A program made the translations under genes and the position numbers. Below, piece by piece: positions 14,207-22,824 of a DNA stretch of 37,844 nt. Each line of letters opens with the position of its first letter. Within the stretch, counting starts at the first letter, position 1. The notes under the pieces were generated by a model. That model worked only from the letters and a program-made list of their open reading frames with translations, was not told where the DNA came from and did not search any database. Source of the stretch: Candidatus Nomurabacteria bacterium (GTDB lineage: Bacteria; Patescibacteriota; Minisyncoccia; Phycocordibacterales; UBA9973); the NCBI GenBank assembly GCA_023267275.1, contig JAHFNO010000013.1, positions 1-37,844 of the forward strand, read 5' to 3'.

Positions 14207-14382
14207 AAAAAGGACGCAATCGTCAGATTCGCAAAATGGTGGAAGCTGCCGGCGATCAAGTAGTGGATCTCATTCGTCTTCGCATCGAGCACATTGAACT
14301 CGGCAATCTTCAAGCCGGCGTTCACCGTAATCTCACTGGTCTCGAAGCCAAAGATTTACTCACAAAATTGGGATTGAAATAA
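14207..14382 (+). pseudogene. detached 3' fragment of rluB, copy B
   Basis: The last 58 codons of an rluB-type gene, from GRNRQIRKM to the stop, with no start codon and an in-frame TAG at 14197-14199 just before it. Over the 173 bp from the GRN motif on, there are 11 differences from copy A: ten synonymous and one Asn/Asp. Such a pattern means both copies spent most of their divergence as functional gene ends. It has its own terminator (14385-14414), different from that of copy A. Confidence 0.93.
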
Positions 14383-14384
14383 TC

Positions 14385-14414
14385 AAAAAAATCACTCATG
14401 TGAGTGATTTTTTT
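14385..14414. terminator. terminator after the rluB fragment
   Basis: A 14-bp perfect stem (seven A plus TCACTCA, then TGAGTGA plus seven T) with a two-base TG centre. It serves both directions: the relic on the plus strand and the minus-strand gene ending at 14416. Confidence 0.8.
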
Positions 14415-14415
14415 A

Positions 14416-14691
14416 TTATTTTCGCCAATAACATTTTGGGCACTCCCAGTATTCTACATACTTGTAAGCCTTTGGTTCTTTATTTATAATCTCAAATTCA
14501 AATCCATCCCTTTTGTATGTATGAGTTCCAGCCTTCAGTACTCTTTCCCATTCTGTTTTTGTAGAGATAGGAATTTCAAAAAAATAATGCCCTCCTCGGA
14601 ACGATCTGTCTGTGTATTGAATAATATGAATTTTCCTTACACAAACTGAACATTCTTTTTCAAGTCTATCTTTTATCAATTTTTTCCCCAT
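14416..14691 (-). CDS. small protein with two CxxC pairs
   Basis: A 91-residue protein, last gene of the restriction-locus transcript, 6 nt after the YgjP-type peptidase gene. It has ECSVCVRK near residue 14 and WECPKCYWRK at the C-terminus, two C-x-x-C pairs about 70 residues apart that could form one zinc ribbon around the intervening beta-rich part (GGHYFFEIPIS...). Basic N-terminus (MGKKLIKDRLEKE). No family recognised. It could be an auxiliary DNA- or RNA-binding protein of the locus, inferred from position only. Confidence 0.65.
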   Translation of the reverse strand: MGKKLIKDRLEKECSVCVRKIHIIQYTDRSFRGGHYFFEIPISTKTEWERVLKAGTHTYKRDGFEFEIINKEPKAYKYVEYWECPKCYWRK

Positions 14692-14697
14692 AAAAAA

Positions 14698-15402
14698 TTA
14701 TATTCCTATACCTAGAATTTCTAATTTTTCTTTAATTTTTTTCCACCCCGGACACTTTTTTTGGAATAATTCAAAAAATTTTTTGTTATGATTTTTGTAT
14801 TTCAGATGACAGAGTTCGTGAACAATTACATAATCAATACATTCTTTCGGAGTTGTGATAAGTTTTGGATTTAAAAATATTTTGTTTTTATTTAGAAAAC
14901 TACCCCAGCGTTTTTTCATTTCTCGAATACCTAATGCAGGGGTATTTTTGTAATCAAATTTCAATAACATAGCCAAAAATCTTTCGCGAAAGATTTTTTC
15001 TGTTTTTTCAGAAAACCAAGCATTAATTAATTTCTTGTTATAATTTCCGTTTGAAACCAGTTTGGTTGTAGACACTAAAAGCTTACCTTTGGTAAGCGAA
15101 ACAAGGTCTTGATTACTACGTTTAACAACAAGTTTATACTGCTTGCCAAGATACAAATATCCTTCGCCTGTAATATATTCTTTCTTATATATATTTCTTT
15201 GATATTTCTTAAAAAAGGAAAGTTGTTTTTCAAGCCAAAACCATTTCCGTTTCAAAAAAGACTCAATTTTTTCTTCCGTTGCATTGTTCGGGCATTTGAG
15301 AATTATTTTCAAATCTGGAGTTACTGTAAGAGAAAGAGTTTTTCGGTTTTGCTTTATAAGCAGATATTCATATATGAAAGTTCCAAAAATAAACTTTTTC
15401 AT
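14698..15402 (-). CDS. YgjP-type (DUF45) zinc metallopeptidase beside hsdR
   Basis: A 234-residue paralogue of the peptidase at 10992-11549. It shows GIREMKKRWGSFLNKNKIFLNPKLITTP and the zinc motif VIVHELCHLKYKNHNKKFF (HExxH, then His). The N-terminal beta-rich half begins with YEYLLIKQNRKTLSLTVTPDLKI. It starts 2 nt after the hsdR stop, so it is part of the type I restriction operon. Genes of this family next to hsdR are a recurring arrangement, but their role in restriction has not been defined to my knowledge. It is AT-richer and less conserved than the other copy. Confidence 0.88.
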   Translation of the reverse strand: MKKFIFGTFIYEYLLIKQNRKTLSLTVTPDLKIILKCPNNATEEKIESFLKRKWFWLEKQLSFFKKYQRNIYKKEYITGEGYLYLGKQYKLVVKRSNQDLVSLTKGKLLVSTTKLVSNGNYNKKLINAWFSEKTEKIFRERFLAMLLKFDYKNTPALGIREMKKRWGSFLNKNKIFLNPKLITTPKECIDYVIVHELCHLKYKNHNKKFFELFQKKCPGWKKIKEKLEILGIGI

Positions 15403-15404
15403 AA

Positions 15405-18400
15405 TTATGTGAATAGTTCAAAGTTATTTTCTGCTAGCAACATAACAGTCGTTATTGTTGCCTTAATAAAATCACTGTCGATATCTAACCCTTTTTGTCC
15501 TTTTACCACATCATAAAGATAGTCATCAAGAATATTCATAATCTTTCTTTTTACATCCATATTCTTCTGCCAATCGATTATGGCTTCTTTTTTCAGGATT
15601 GAAAAAAAATCAAGAATTATTGAAATATATACATCATCATTTATTTTTAGATTTTTAAATGATGACTGTAGATTGTGATAAAAGACATCTGAACCAAAAT
15701 GTTCCTTTATCTCTTTTGGCAAGTCGATATCTTTTTTACTGAGTACATCGTCACTAATAAGTTTCATCTGCTTGAGAGCTTCAATATCTGCCAGTTTACC
15801 CAATCGCATTTTTTCAATAATATCTTCAATCTTTTTTGAAAAACGCTCGTAGAACTCTGGGTCTTTATCCATTTGTTCACTAATCGTTCTTTGAGTTTGT
15901 GAGGCAATGGCTTCGGCTTTTGATTTATCAGAACAAAGATTTTCAACTGCTTCCTTGAATTGCTCACGGTCTGTAATATTTACTTGCTTTGTAAGTAATT
16001 CCACTCCTTTTGCATCAACATATTTATCGAGAATTTTTATTAATGATTCTTTATATTCTGATAAATCTACCGTTTCCCTATAAAGCAAACTCGCAGACTT
16101 ACGGATTTCCATAAATTTCTTCAAGTCCTTTTTGTACATTTCAAACTTGTCTTTGAATTCACTGACAAAATCTTGGAGTACAAAACATTCATTCAAGTTT
16201 CGGATAAAACCATTAAGGTATTCATAAAACATTTCGCGCTTTGCTTCATCATTCAGAAACTGCAAATATACCTCGTCGTCATTTGAATTTTTAATTTCGT
16301 TGAATAAGTCATGAATTAATCCATAACTTTGCTCAAGCTCGTTCACTTTTTCTGTTACATCAATTAATGCTCCTTTTACATCGTTTTCATCATAACTACC
16401 AAAAAGCTTCATAGCTGTGTCTATGTTTTTTGCATTTTCTGAATAGTCCACAATATACCCAGCTGTTTTTGGCAGTTTATTATTCTCAAAAAGTCTGTTT
16501 ACACGAGCTATTGCTTGGAGTAACCCATGATCATGTAAATCCTTCGCAAGATACAATACCGTGTTTCTAGGAGCATCAAATCCCGTAAGCAACTTGTCTA
16601 CAACAATGATTATTTCAACTCCGCCATCATTATGCTTAAAACTATCAATAACGTCCTTTTCGTACGTTGCGACACTTGTGTGATTTTTGCGAATCTTTTC
16701 CAAATACTTCAATACTTCTCTCTTGTGTGTATCTTCTTCGTCCCCGTCATCATGTTCGTCTGAAATAACAACAGCAGTATGTATATTTGCTCGCTTTTCA
16801 AAAAAGTTTTGAAAAACAATCGCTGAGTATTTTGTCGGAGCGACAATTTGCGCTTTGAGTCCTGTATCTTTAAAGTGTTCAATAAAATGCTTTTCGATAT
16901 CTCCAGCAGTTTCCTCGATTATTTGTGGATTATTTTTTAGAACCCCTCTCGTTATTTGTTTTTGTAGTTTTATAATATGTTCTTTGCTTACCGTTTCAGC
17001 ATTATATTTCTTACTCATATCTTCTGATACACGATCCATATGTTTGTCAATCTGAGCTTTGTTCTGCTCCATGTTTACATATCGTCCTTCGTAAATAAGA
17101 GGCAAAATAATTTTGTCTGAAAGAGCATCGTCAATTGTGTACTTATCAATATATCCCCCAAATTTTCTCCAACTTTCTTTTTCGTCTTTCATGAGTGGAG
17201 TTCCTGTAAATCCGATGTAACAAGCATTTGGGATAATCCTATTCATTTCAAAATTTGCCACACCATTCTGGCTTCGATGAGCTTCGTCAATGAGCACAAA
17301 TATATTGCTATCAGTATCAGAAAAATTAACAGATTTTTTGCGAGCAGATTCGAATTTATCAATAATAGTCGTTACGACTCCCAAATTCTTTTCCTGAATC
17401 AAATCAAGCAGGTGTTGTCCACTTGTTGCTTGTACCACCTCTTTTTTCAAATTACAGTTTTTGAATGTATCTCGTATTTGTCTATCAAGGTCACGTCTGT
17501 CGGTAACAATAATTACTCGAGGATTGATTATTTTCGGGTCTTCAATAAGAGCTTTTACAAACATCACCATAGTGAGAGATTTTCCTGAACCTTGTGTGTG
17601 CCAAACAAGCCCGCCTTTACGACGAGTGATATCATTATTTATGATTTCTACTTCCTCAATGCGCTTAAGCATTTTCTCAATCGCAAAATATTGTTGATAG
17701 CGAGATATTTTTTTCACACCTGCATCAAAAAGAATATGATTCTTTGTTAAATCAAGAAGTCTTTTAGGCTCAAAGAGTGATATAACCCCTCTATCTTGCT
17801 CTGTAACCATTCTATTTAATGATTGCCTATGTTCTTTTGTACATCCGTTCAAATCAGCAAGTAGTTGCTCATAGACATCTTTATCAATAGCTTTAGATAT
17901 GAGTGTCTTTATATCATTATTTATTTCTTCAACATCTTTACCTTTTTCTTTCCATACAGCATAAAACTTATTTGGCGTGCTTGTTGTACCATATTGCAAC
18001 TCACTGCCATTCGTTCCGACGAGAAGCTGAGCATAGGTAAAAAGCTTTGGACAATATTCCGGACTTTGCTTTTTTATCAAATCTCCAATCGCGTCTTTTA
18101 TTGAAACGCTCTTTTTTTTGTTCTCAATCACAGCAAAAGGAATGCCGTTCACAAAGCACACAATATCGGGGCGGACATTTTGTTTTCCACTCGCAGTAAA
18201 TTCAACACTGACATGAAAATCGTTGTTCTTGATAGTATTAAAATCTATAAATCGGAAATTCTTTGAAATTATTTTGCCATCATGACTGACTTTGATGGTC
18301 TTACCCCCTGAGGTGGGCATAATCATGTTGTAAATATTTTGAGCAGTATCAATCAATCCCTCGTACTGAATATGTTCTATTTCATCTATGACATCACGAA

Positions 18401-18623
18401 TATCTTTCTCACTAAATTTATATTTCACATCATCAACATCGTATCCGTTTATTTCCATGAGTTTTTTCACGGCAATATCGGAGAGTATGAAATTGGAGGT
18501 ATCACCTCCACGTTGTCGTAAAGCTTCTTCTTCCGAAATATACTTATAACCCATGTTCAATAGAAGCTCTACAAATGGGAGCTGTGACTGTCGGGCTTCA
18601 TCAAAATTTACTTTTTCTAACAT
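15405..18623 (-). CDS. hsdR: type I restriction endonuclease R subunit
   Basis: The motor and nuclease subunit of a type I restriction-modification enzyme (1072 residues). The N-terminal PD-(D/E)XK nuclease has VRPDIVCFVNGIPFAVIENKKK (D...ExK). The SF2 translocase follows with TQGSGKSLTMVMF (motif I), IDEAHRSQ (DEAH box, motif II), GFTGTPL (motif III) and LLQAIARVNRLF (motif VI). The C-terminal ~300 residues are helical and would bind the MTase core. I place the start at 18623 (MLEKVNFDEARQSQLPF), 4 nt after the hsdS stop; a start 54 bp upstream would overlap hsdS. All motifs are intact, so it should be active with HsdM and HsdS. Confidence 0.95.
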   Translation of the reverse strand: MLEKVNFDEARQSQLPFVELLLNMGYKYISEEEALRQRGGDTSNFILSDIAVKKLMEINGYDVDDVKYKFSEKDIRDVIDEIEHIQYEGLIDTAQNIYNMIMPTSGGKTIKVSHDGKIISKNFRFIDFNTIKNNDFHVSVEFTASGKQNVRPDIVCFVNGIPFAVIENKKKSVSIKDAIGDLIKKQSPEYCPKLFTYAQLLVGTNGSELQYGTTSTPNKFYAVWKEKGKDVEEINNDIKTLISKAIDKDVYEQLLADLNGCTKEHRQSLNRMVTEQDRGVISLFEPKRLLDLTKNHILFDAGVKKISRYQQYFAIEKMLKRIEEVEIINNDITRRKGGLVWHTQGSGKSLTMVMFVKALIEDPKIINPRVIIVTDRRDLDRQIRDTFKNCNLKKEVVQATSGQHLLDLIQEKNLGVVTTIIDKFESARKKSVNFSDTDSNIFVLIDEAHRSQNGVANFEMNRIIPNACYIGFTGTPLMKDEKESWRKFGGYIDKYTIDDALSDKIILPLIYEGRYVNMEQNKAQIDKHMDRVSEDMSKKYNAETVSKEHIIKLQKQITRGVLKNNPQIIEETAGDIEKHFIEHFKDTGLKAQIVAPTKYSAIVFQNFFEKRANIHTAVVISDEHDDGDEEDTHKREVLKYLEKIRKNHTSVATYEKDVIDSFKHNDGGVEIIIVVDKLLTGFDAPRNTVLYLAKDLHDHGLLQAIARVNRLFENNKLPKTAGYIVDYSENAKNIDTAMKLFGSYDENDVKGALIDVTEKVNELEQSYGLIHDLFNEIKNSNDDEVYLQFLNDEAKREMFYEYLNGFIRNLNECFVLQDFVSEFKDKFEMYKKDLKKFMEIRKSASLLYRETVDLSEYKESLIKILDKYVDAKGVELLTKQVNITDREQFKEAVENLCSDKSKAEAIASQTQRTISEQMDKDPEFYERFSKKIEDIIEKMRLGKLADIEALKQMKLISDDVLSKKDIDLPKEIKEHFGSDVFYHNLQSSFKNLKINDDVYISIILDFFSILKKEAIIDWQKNMDVKRKIMNILDDYLYDVVKGQKGLDIDSDFIKATITTVMLLAENNFELFT

Positions 18624-18627
18624 AGGA

Positions 18628-19881
18628 TTATTTTTTAGGGGCTGATAATTTTTCTGGTGTACGAATTGTGCCAGCAATTAAATTATTTAGAAGATATTTC
18701 TTTTGGTCTTTGAGAATCGATAATTTCTTTTCAAGTTCCATAATTTGCTTATCGACTATAGTCAATATTTCCGAAATCGCTTTTTGTTCTTCGATTGAGG
18801 GTAAGTTTATAGTCGCTTTTTCGAAAACAGGTTTAGATAAAGTAAATCTTGTAACTCCCGCTGAAACACTAGATAAATATTTTCTAAATGAAACTTGATT
18901 AAAACAATAACCAGAGTATAAAATATTTAAAACATTTTTATTAGGTCGAAATCTAACTAAATGATAACTAAATAACAAATTTGGTAATGTACTTTGAATA
19001 ACAGAGGAGTGTCCAATATCCTCAGGAGTTTCAGAAGATGGTGTAAATAAAATATCTCCAATTTCTAAAGAAGAAGATTCGAATTGACTTTCTTTGGCGG
19101 TAATTTTTTGAAATATATCTGTACTTTTTATTACTTTTCTTTTGTAAACATCCATATAGTTACACAAGAACGCCATCTTTTCATTTTGAATTGTCTTTTT
19201 ATCGACACTACTTGTTCTAAATTCACCAATATCTCCTAGTAAAACGACCTTCCATTTATCTTTAAATCCACTCAATCGTTTTTTACCGGTCAATAAATCC
19301 TGCGTTAAGCCTTTTTTGATTTGCTTTTTGATCTCAATTTTTTGCGCAAGTTTTTCGATTGCCTTATCCCAAGTTTCAAGCACCGAAACAATGCGGTTTT
19401 GTTCGGGGAGGGGTGGAAGATTAAGTTTTATTTTTTTGAGTTCGTTTTGCTGAATACCCGAAACAGTACTGCCTGAACCAAGTTTTTTAATAAATTCCTT
19501 TTTTGAAATAAACCAATAGAAAAGATATTGATTAAGCAAATCATTTTTAGGATATAGTGCTTTAAGGTCTTGATTTATTGCAACATCAACATTAAAAATT
19601 ACAGCGTGACCCAATGCCATACGAGTGGGAACAATTATTGTTCCCTTGGAAACAAGTCGTGAAGAACTGTTTTTTAACCCAAGCTCGCTTATGTGATCTT
19701 GGGTATTATTTGGATTATGAGTTACCACATCTTTAACACTCGCCCACGGAATAGAACCTTTCCAATAATCAGGATTTTCTTTAGATGGAGTACCTCCACC
19801 TTCAAGTCTATTCAAAAAATCTCCTAGTGTTCCTTGAGTCCATTCATTTGAAATATTTTTTTGTAATTGATTAATTTTCAT
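18628..19881 (-). CDS. hsdS: type I restriction specificity subunit S
   Basis: A 417-residue two-TRD specificity subunit that sets the DNA target of the methylase and nuclease. Target recognition domain 1 spans about residues 10-165 (WTQGTLGDFLNRLEGGGTPSKENPDYW, IPWASVKDV). The central conserved helix follows (PPLPEQNRIVSVLETWDKAIEKLA), then domain 2 (WKVVLLGDIGEFRTSSVDKK and on) and the C-terminal conserved helix (LPSIEEQKAISEILTIVDKQIMELEKKL). The start at 19881 (MKINQLQ) is one base after the stop of the preceding small gene. A separate half-size specificity gene lies at 22821-23402 in the same operon. Confidence 0.93.
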   Translation of the reverse strand: MKINQLQKNISNEWTQGTLGDFLNRLEGGGTPSKENPDYWKGSIPWASVKDVVTHNPNNTQDHISELGLKNSSSRLVSKGTIIVPTRMALGHAVIFNVDVAINQDLKALYPKNDLLNQYLFYWFISKKEFIKKLGSGSTVSGIQQNELKKIKLNLPPLPEQNRIVSVLETWDKAIEKLAQKIEIKKQIKKGLTQDLLTGKKRLSGFKDKWKVVLLGDIGEFRTSSVDKKTIQNEKMAFLCNYMDVYKRKVIKSTDIFQKITAKESQFESSSLEIGDILFTPSSETPEDIGHSSVIQSTLPNLLFSYHLVRFRPNKNVLNILYSGYCFNQVSFRKYLSSVSAGVTRFTLSKPVFEKATINLPSIEEQKAISEILTIVDKQIMELEKKLSILKDQKKYLLNNLIAGTIRTPEKLSAPKK

Positions 19882-19882
19882 G

Positions 19883-20140
19883 TTATGAATTTTCCAAATC
19901 AATTAGCTTAACAACATGTTCCCATGAAATAATATTAAAAATACTTTTGGTTTGCTGGGGATGATTTGCTACTACCCCAATGAGATTATTGTCATCATCT
20001 ACTACAGGTGAACCGCTAAATCCACCTTCTACAAAGCCAGAAATCTTTATTTCCTTCATAGGTTTTAGTGTACCTATACTTTTAACACTATCAAGTAAAA
20101 CATTATTATCAATTTCCTTGGTGATTATCTTTTTTGCCAT
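19883..20140 (-). CDS. truncated trypsin-like protein in the restriction operon
   Basis: An 85-residue protein with GGFSGSPVVDDDNNLIGVVANHP, the GxSGxP segment around the nucleophile of chymotrypsin-fold proteases, followed by a short C-terminal helix. The barrel that would carry the catalytic His and Asp is absent: only about 30 residues precede the motif, and the reading frame begins 4 nt after dinD. So it cannot be a normal protease by itself. It may be a relic of a longer gene, a binding module, or work with a partner. Tight packing between dinD and hsdS (1 nt before hsdS) suggests it is still translated. Confidence 0.7.
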   Translation of the reverse strand: MAKKIITKEIDNNVLLDSVKSIGTLKPMKEIKISGFVEGGFSGSPVVDDDNNLIGVVANHPQQTKSIFNIISWEHVVKLIDLENS

Positions 20141-20144
20141 ATCA

Positions 20145-20975
20145 TTATTTTAATTTTTTACTACCCGCGACTTTTAATTCCTTTTTTCTTCGACTTTCAA
20201 CTTTTTTCAAATCTTCTTCGGCTTTGAGATTTTCGGGTTTAATTCCACGCGAAATAAGTGTTTGGCGTGTAGCCTTACTATTCTTCACTACCTCTTCCGT
20301 CATCTGATATTGCCCACGAAGATTTTTATCTTTAATATTATGATCAGTCATTGCAAGAATAAAATCTTTTGCTTTTAGCTCAACATGACTGTCAAAGTCT
20401 GCCAGTGATCGCCCCGATGGAATTTTTCGAATTCGTTTCAATTGTCCAGCAGTAATCCCGCCATACAGTGCCTCTATGTGCTTATTTTTAAAAGTCGCAA
20501 ATTCAACTGGTAGTTTTATTCCTCTATGGTATACAGTGGACTCGATGATTTTTTCCGTTTCTTTTAATTTTGCCCGTGCTTCTAGTCGTCTATCTTCATA
20601 AGCACGCTGCTCAAGTAGTTGTTGTTTGCGTGTCTGGGTTGCAAAGTATGTCTGAGATAAAGCAATTTGTGGTTTTCTGGAATCACCATTCTGGGCAATC
20701 AAATAACAAGCGTATCGCGTAAGAAAAACATCCTCTTTTGGACGGCCTCCGGAACTTTTTACCGGAGCCGGTAAAAAGTGTCCTTCTATGGAATTACCGC
20801 TTATTTTACAAGCTTCTTTTGCTTTTTCGATAACCTCAGTAAATTTTTGCCATTTCACGTACCCGAGTACCTCCATAAGATCACGTGCAGACCAAAACTC
20901 CATTGGATTTTCGTCCTGGGTGATCTTTTTGACTGCCTCTAAATTTTCTTGTATTTGTATGACTGCCTTATCCAT
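20145..20975 (-). CDS. dinD: DNA damage-inducible protein D-like
   Basis: A 276-residue DinD/BRO-like protein. The N-terminal region (ENPMEFWSARDLMEVLGYVKWQKFTEVIEKAKEAC) and GGRPKEDVFLTRYACYLIAQNGD are characteristic, followed by a charged helical part and a basic tail (RRKKELKVAGSKKLK). E. coli DinD is LexA-controlled and has been reported to act against RecA filaments; the biochemical role of this member is not known. It lies one base after hsdM. Accessory genes between hsdM and hsdS (DinD, RhuM, Fic types) are a common feature of type I loci. No LexA-type box was seen before it. Confidence 0.88.
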   Translation of the reverse strand: MDKAVIQIQENLEAVKKITQDENPMEFWSARDLMEVLGYVKWQKFTEVIEKAKEACKISGNSIEGHFLPAPVKSSGGRPKEDVFLTRYACYLIAQNGDSRKPQIALSQTYFATQTRKQQLLEQRAYEDRRLEARAKLKETEKIIESTVYHRGIKLPVEFATFKNKHIEALYGGITAGQLKRIRKIPSGRSLADFDSHVELKAKDFILAMTDHNIKDKNLRGQYQMTEEVVKNSKATRQTLISRGIKPENLKAEEDLKKVESRRKKELKVAGSKKLK

Positions 20976-20976
20976 A

Positions 20977-22491
20977 TTATTTTGTTATTCCTAACTCCTT
21001 TAAATACACGACCATCTGCTTTTCCAGTTTTTGAAGCTGTGGCTCAAGCTCGGCAAGTTCTTTGAGATTCGCTCGTATGTTCACTGTCTCTTCTTCCACA
21101 AAAGTATCAACATAACGAGTAATATTGAGATTAAAATCGTTTTCTTCAAGTTCCTTGAAATCAACTTTGCGAGCAAACTTTTCTACGTTTTTTCGTGCTT
21201 TGTAAGTTGAGTAAATCTTTTCGATGTTTTCTTGTGCAAGAATATTTTGCGCTTTGTTTGCTTTGAATTCTTTTGAAGCTTCAATAAAGAAAATATTTTT
21301 TTTGTTTTCGTTTACTCCCCCTTTTTCTCGAGACCTATCTATAATAAGGACTGCGACTGGGATGCCTGTGGTTTGAAATAATCCCGCAGGAAGTCCAATA
21401 ACTGCATCAATTATATTTTCTTTTATCAACTGCTCACGAATTTTTCCCTCTGCTCCGCTACGGAAAAGCACACCGTGAGGAACGATAACAACAATGCGTC
21501 CTGTTTTCGGTTTTGCCGTTTCAATCATGTGTGTAATGAAAGCAAAATCACCTTTGTCTTTTGGAGGAACGCCACGCCAAAAACGTTTATATTTGTCTGT
21601 GTCCGCTTGCTCAGCACCCCATTTTTTTAGAGAGAACGGAGGGTTAGATACAATATTGTCAAATTTCATTAAGTGATCATTTTCTACAAGCAGAGGATTG
21701 TTGAGTGTGTCACCCCATTCAAGACGAGCAGAATCCTTGCCATGAAGAAACATATTCATGCGAGCGAGTTGGTATGTCGAACCCGTTGATTCTTGTCCGT
21801 AGAGTGCATAATTTTTTGAACCCAACTTTTCAACTTCTTCACCTGCAAGGAGTAAAAGTCCACCCGAACCCATACATGGGTCACAGATACGAGCTCCTGC
21901 TTTTGGTTCGGCAAGTCTCGCAACGAGATTTGCAACATTACGAACAGTGAAAAATTCTCCGGCTTTTTTACCTGCATCAGCTCCAAAGCGTTCAATCATA
22001 TACATGTATGAATTGCCGATTATATCGTCCTTTACATCTCTTAGGTCGATTTTAGCAAAATCATTCACAAGATTTCGCAACATTTTATTTCTCTCGTTTA
22101 TTTTGCCTAATGAAGCCTCCGAGTTGAAGTCCACGCTAAATACACCATCGAGTTTTTCTTTGTTGGCATCTTCAATACGGCCGAGAACTTTGTTTATCTC
22201 CTCACCGAGATTGTCATGTTCGAGCACAGAATAGATATAATCAAATGAAGCTTTGGGTGGCAGGTAAAAACGGTCAAGTTTCATTTTTTCTTCAATGCGC
22301 TTTTCATCACTCGGAAAACGTGCTTTATATATTTCATGAGCTTTTTTTGATTTATCGCTGAGATACTTTAGAAAAAGCATTGGCAATACATAATTCATAT
22401 AATCTGCAGCGTTGAGTTGGCTACGTGAAGAATTTGCTGAATCCCAAAGTATTTTATTTAACTCCTCTTGTTTTTTTTGATCTTCGTTCAT
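20977..22491 (-). CDS. hsdM: type I restriction-modification methylase M subunit
   Basis: A 504-residue N6-adenine DNA methyltransferase. The N-terminal helical HsdM domain (ILWDSANSSRSQLNAADYMNYVLPMLFLKYLSDK) leads to the SAM-binding motif I DPCMGSGGLLLLAG and the catalytic motif IV NIVSNPPFSLKKWG, with GEFFTVRNVANLVARL before them and a C-terminal S-contacting helix region. With two copies of M and one S it methylates host DNA and protects it from HsdR. It begins 3 nt after the 109-residue membrane-protein gene and ends 1 nt before dinD, so the unit is one transcript. Motifs are complete. Confidence 0.96.
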   Translation of the reverse strand: MNEDQKKQEELNKILWDSANSSRSQLNAADYMNYVLPMLFLKYLSDKSKKAHEIYKARFPSDEKRIEEKMKLDRFYLPPKASFDYIYSVLEHDNLGEEINKVLGRIEDANKEKLDGVFSVDFNSEASLGKINERNKMLRNLVNDFAKIDLRDVKDDIIGNSYMYMIERFGADAGKKAGEFFTVRNVANLVARLAEPKAGARICDPCMGSGGLLLLAGEEVEKLGSKNYALYGQESTGSTYQLARMNMFLHGKDSARLEWGDTLNNPLLVENDHLMKFDNIVSNPPFSLKKWGAEQADTDKYKRFWRGVPPKDKGDFAFITHMIETAKPKTGRIVVIVPHGVLFRSGAEGKIREQLIKENIIDAVIGLPAGLFQTTGIPVAVLIIDRSREKGGVNENKKNIFFIEASKEFKANKAQNILAQENIEKIYSTYKARKNVEKFARKVDFKELEENDFNLNITRYVDTFVEEETVNIRANLKELAELEPQLQKLEKQMVVYLKELGITK

Positions 22492-22494
22492 AAA

Positions 22495-22824
22495 TTATTT
22501 ATTATTAAAATTTTCCAATAAAAGAATTTTCTTCAACTTTGTATCACTGATTTTTGTACGGTAATAATATGCCACACCACTAAAGACAAGTGCCAGAAGT
22601 GAAAAAGCAATACTTGATCCAAATAATGCTTTATTAAAAGACACAGATGCAAATGAAACCCAAAACGCAGACGCAGTTGATGCAGACAGTGTAACTAACC
22701 AAAGAAAAATCTCATAATGTTTTAAGTCATTAGCTTGTACAAGTTCAATATGGACACATTCAGGAAAGGCAACTTCTACTTTCATTGATTCTCCCATTGT
22801 TGTTTTTTCAGCTTTTGTATTCAT
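22495..22824 (-). CDS. two-TM membrane protein in the restriction operon
   Basis: A 109-residue protein. Residues 1-35 are polar (with MKVEVAFPECVHIELVQ), then two TM helices (about 40-62, IFLWLVTLSASTASAFWVSF; about 67-88, ALFGSSIAFSLLALVFSGVA) and a basic C-terminal tail (TKISDTKLKKILLLENFNNK). Its ATG overlaps the TGA of the half-hsdS gene (ATGA), a sign of translational coupling. Family not recognised. Two-TM helpers occur in several defence loci, but a membrane partner in a type I operon is unusual; any defence role is inferred from position. Confidence 0.7.
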   Translation of the reverse strand: MNTKAEKTTMGESMKVEVAFPECVHIELVQANDLKHYEIFLWLVTLSASTASAFWVSFASVSFNKALFGSSIAFSLLALVFSGVAYYYRTKISDTKLKKILLLENFNNK

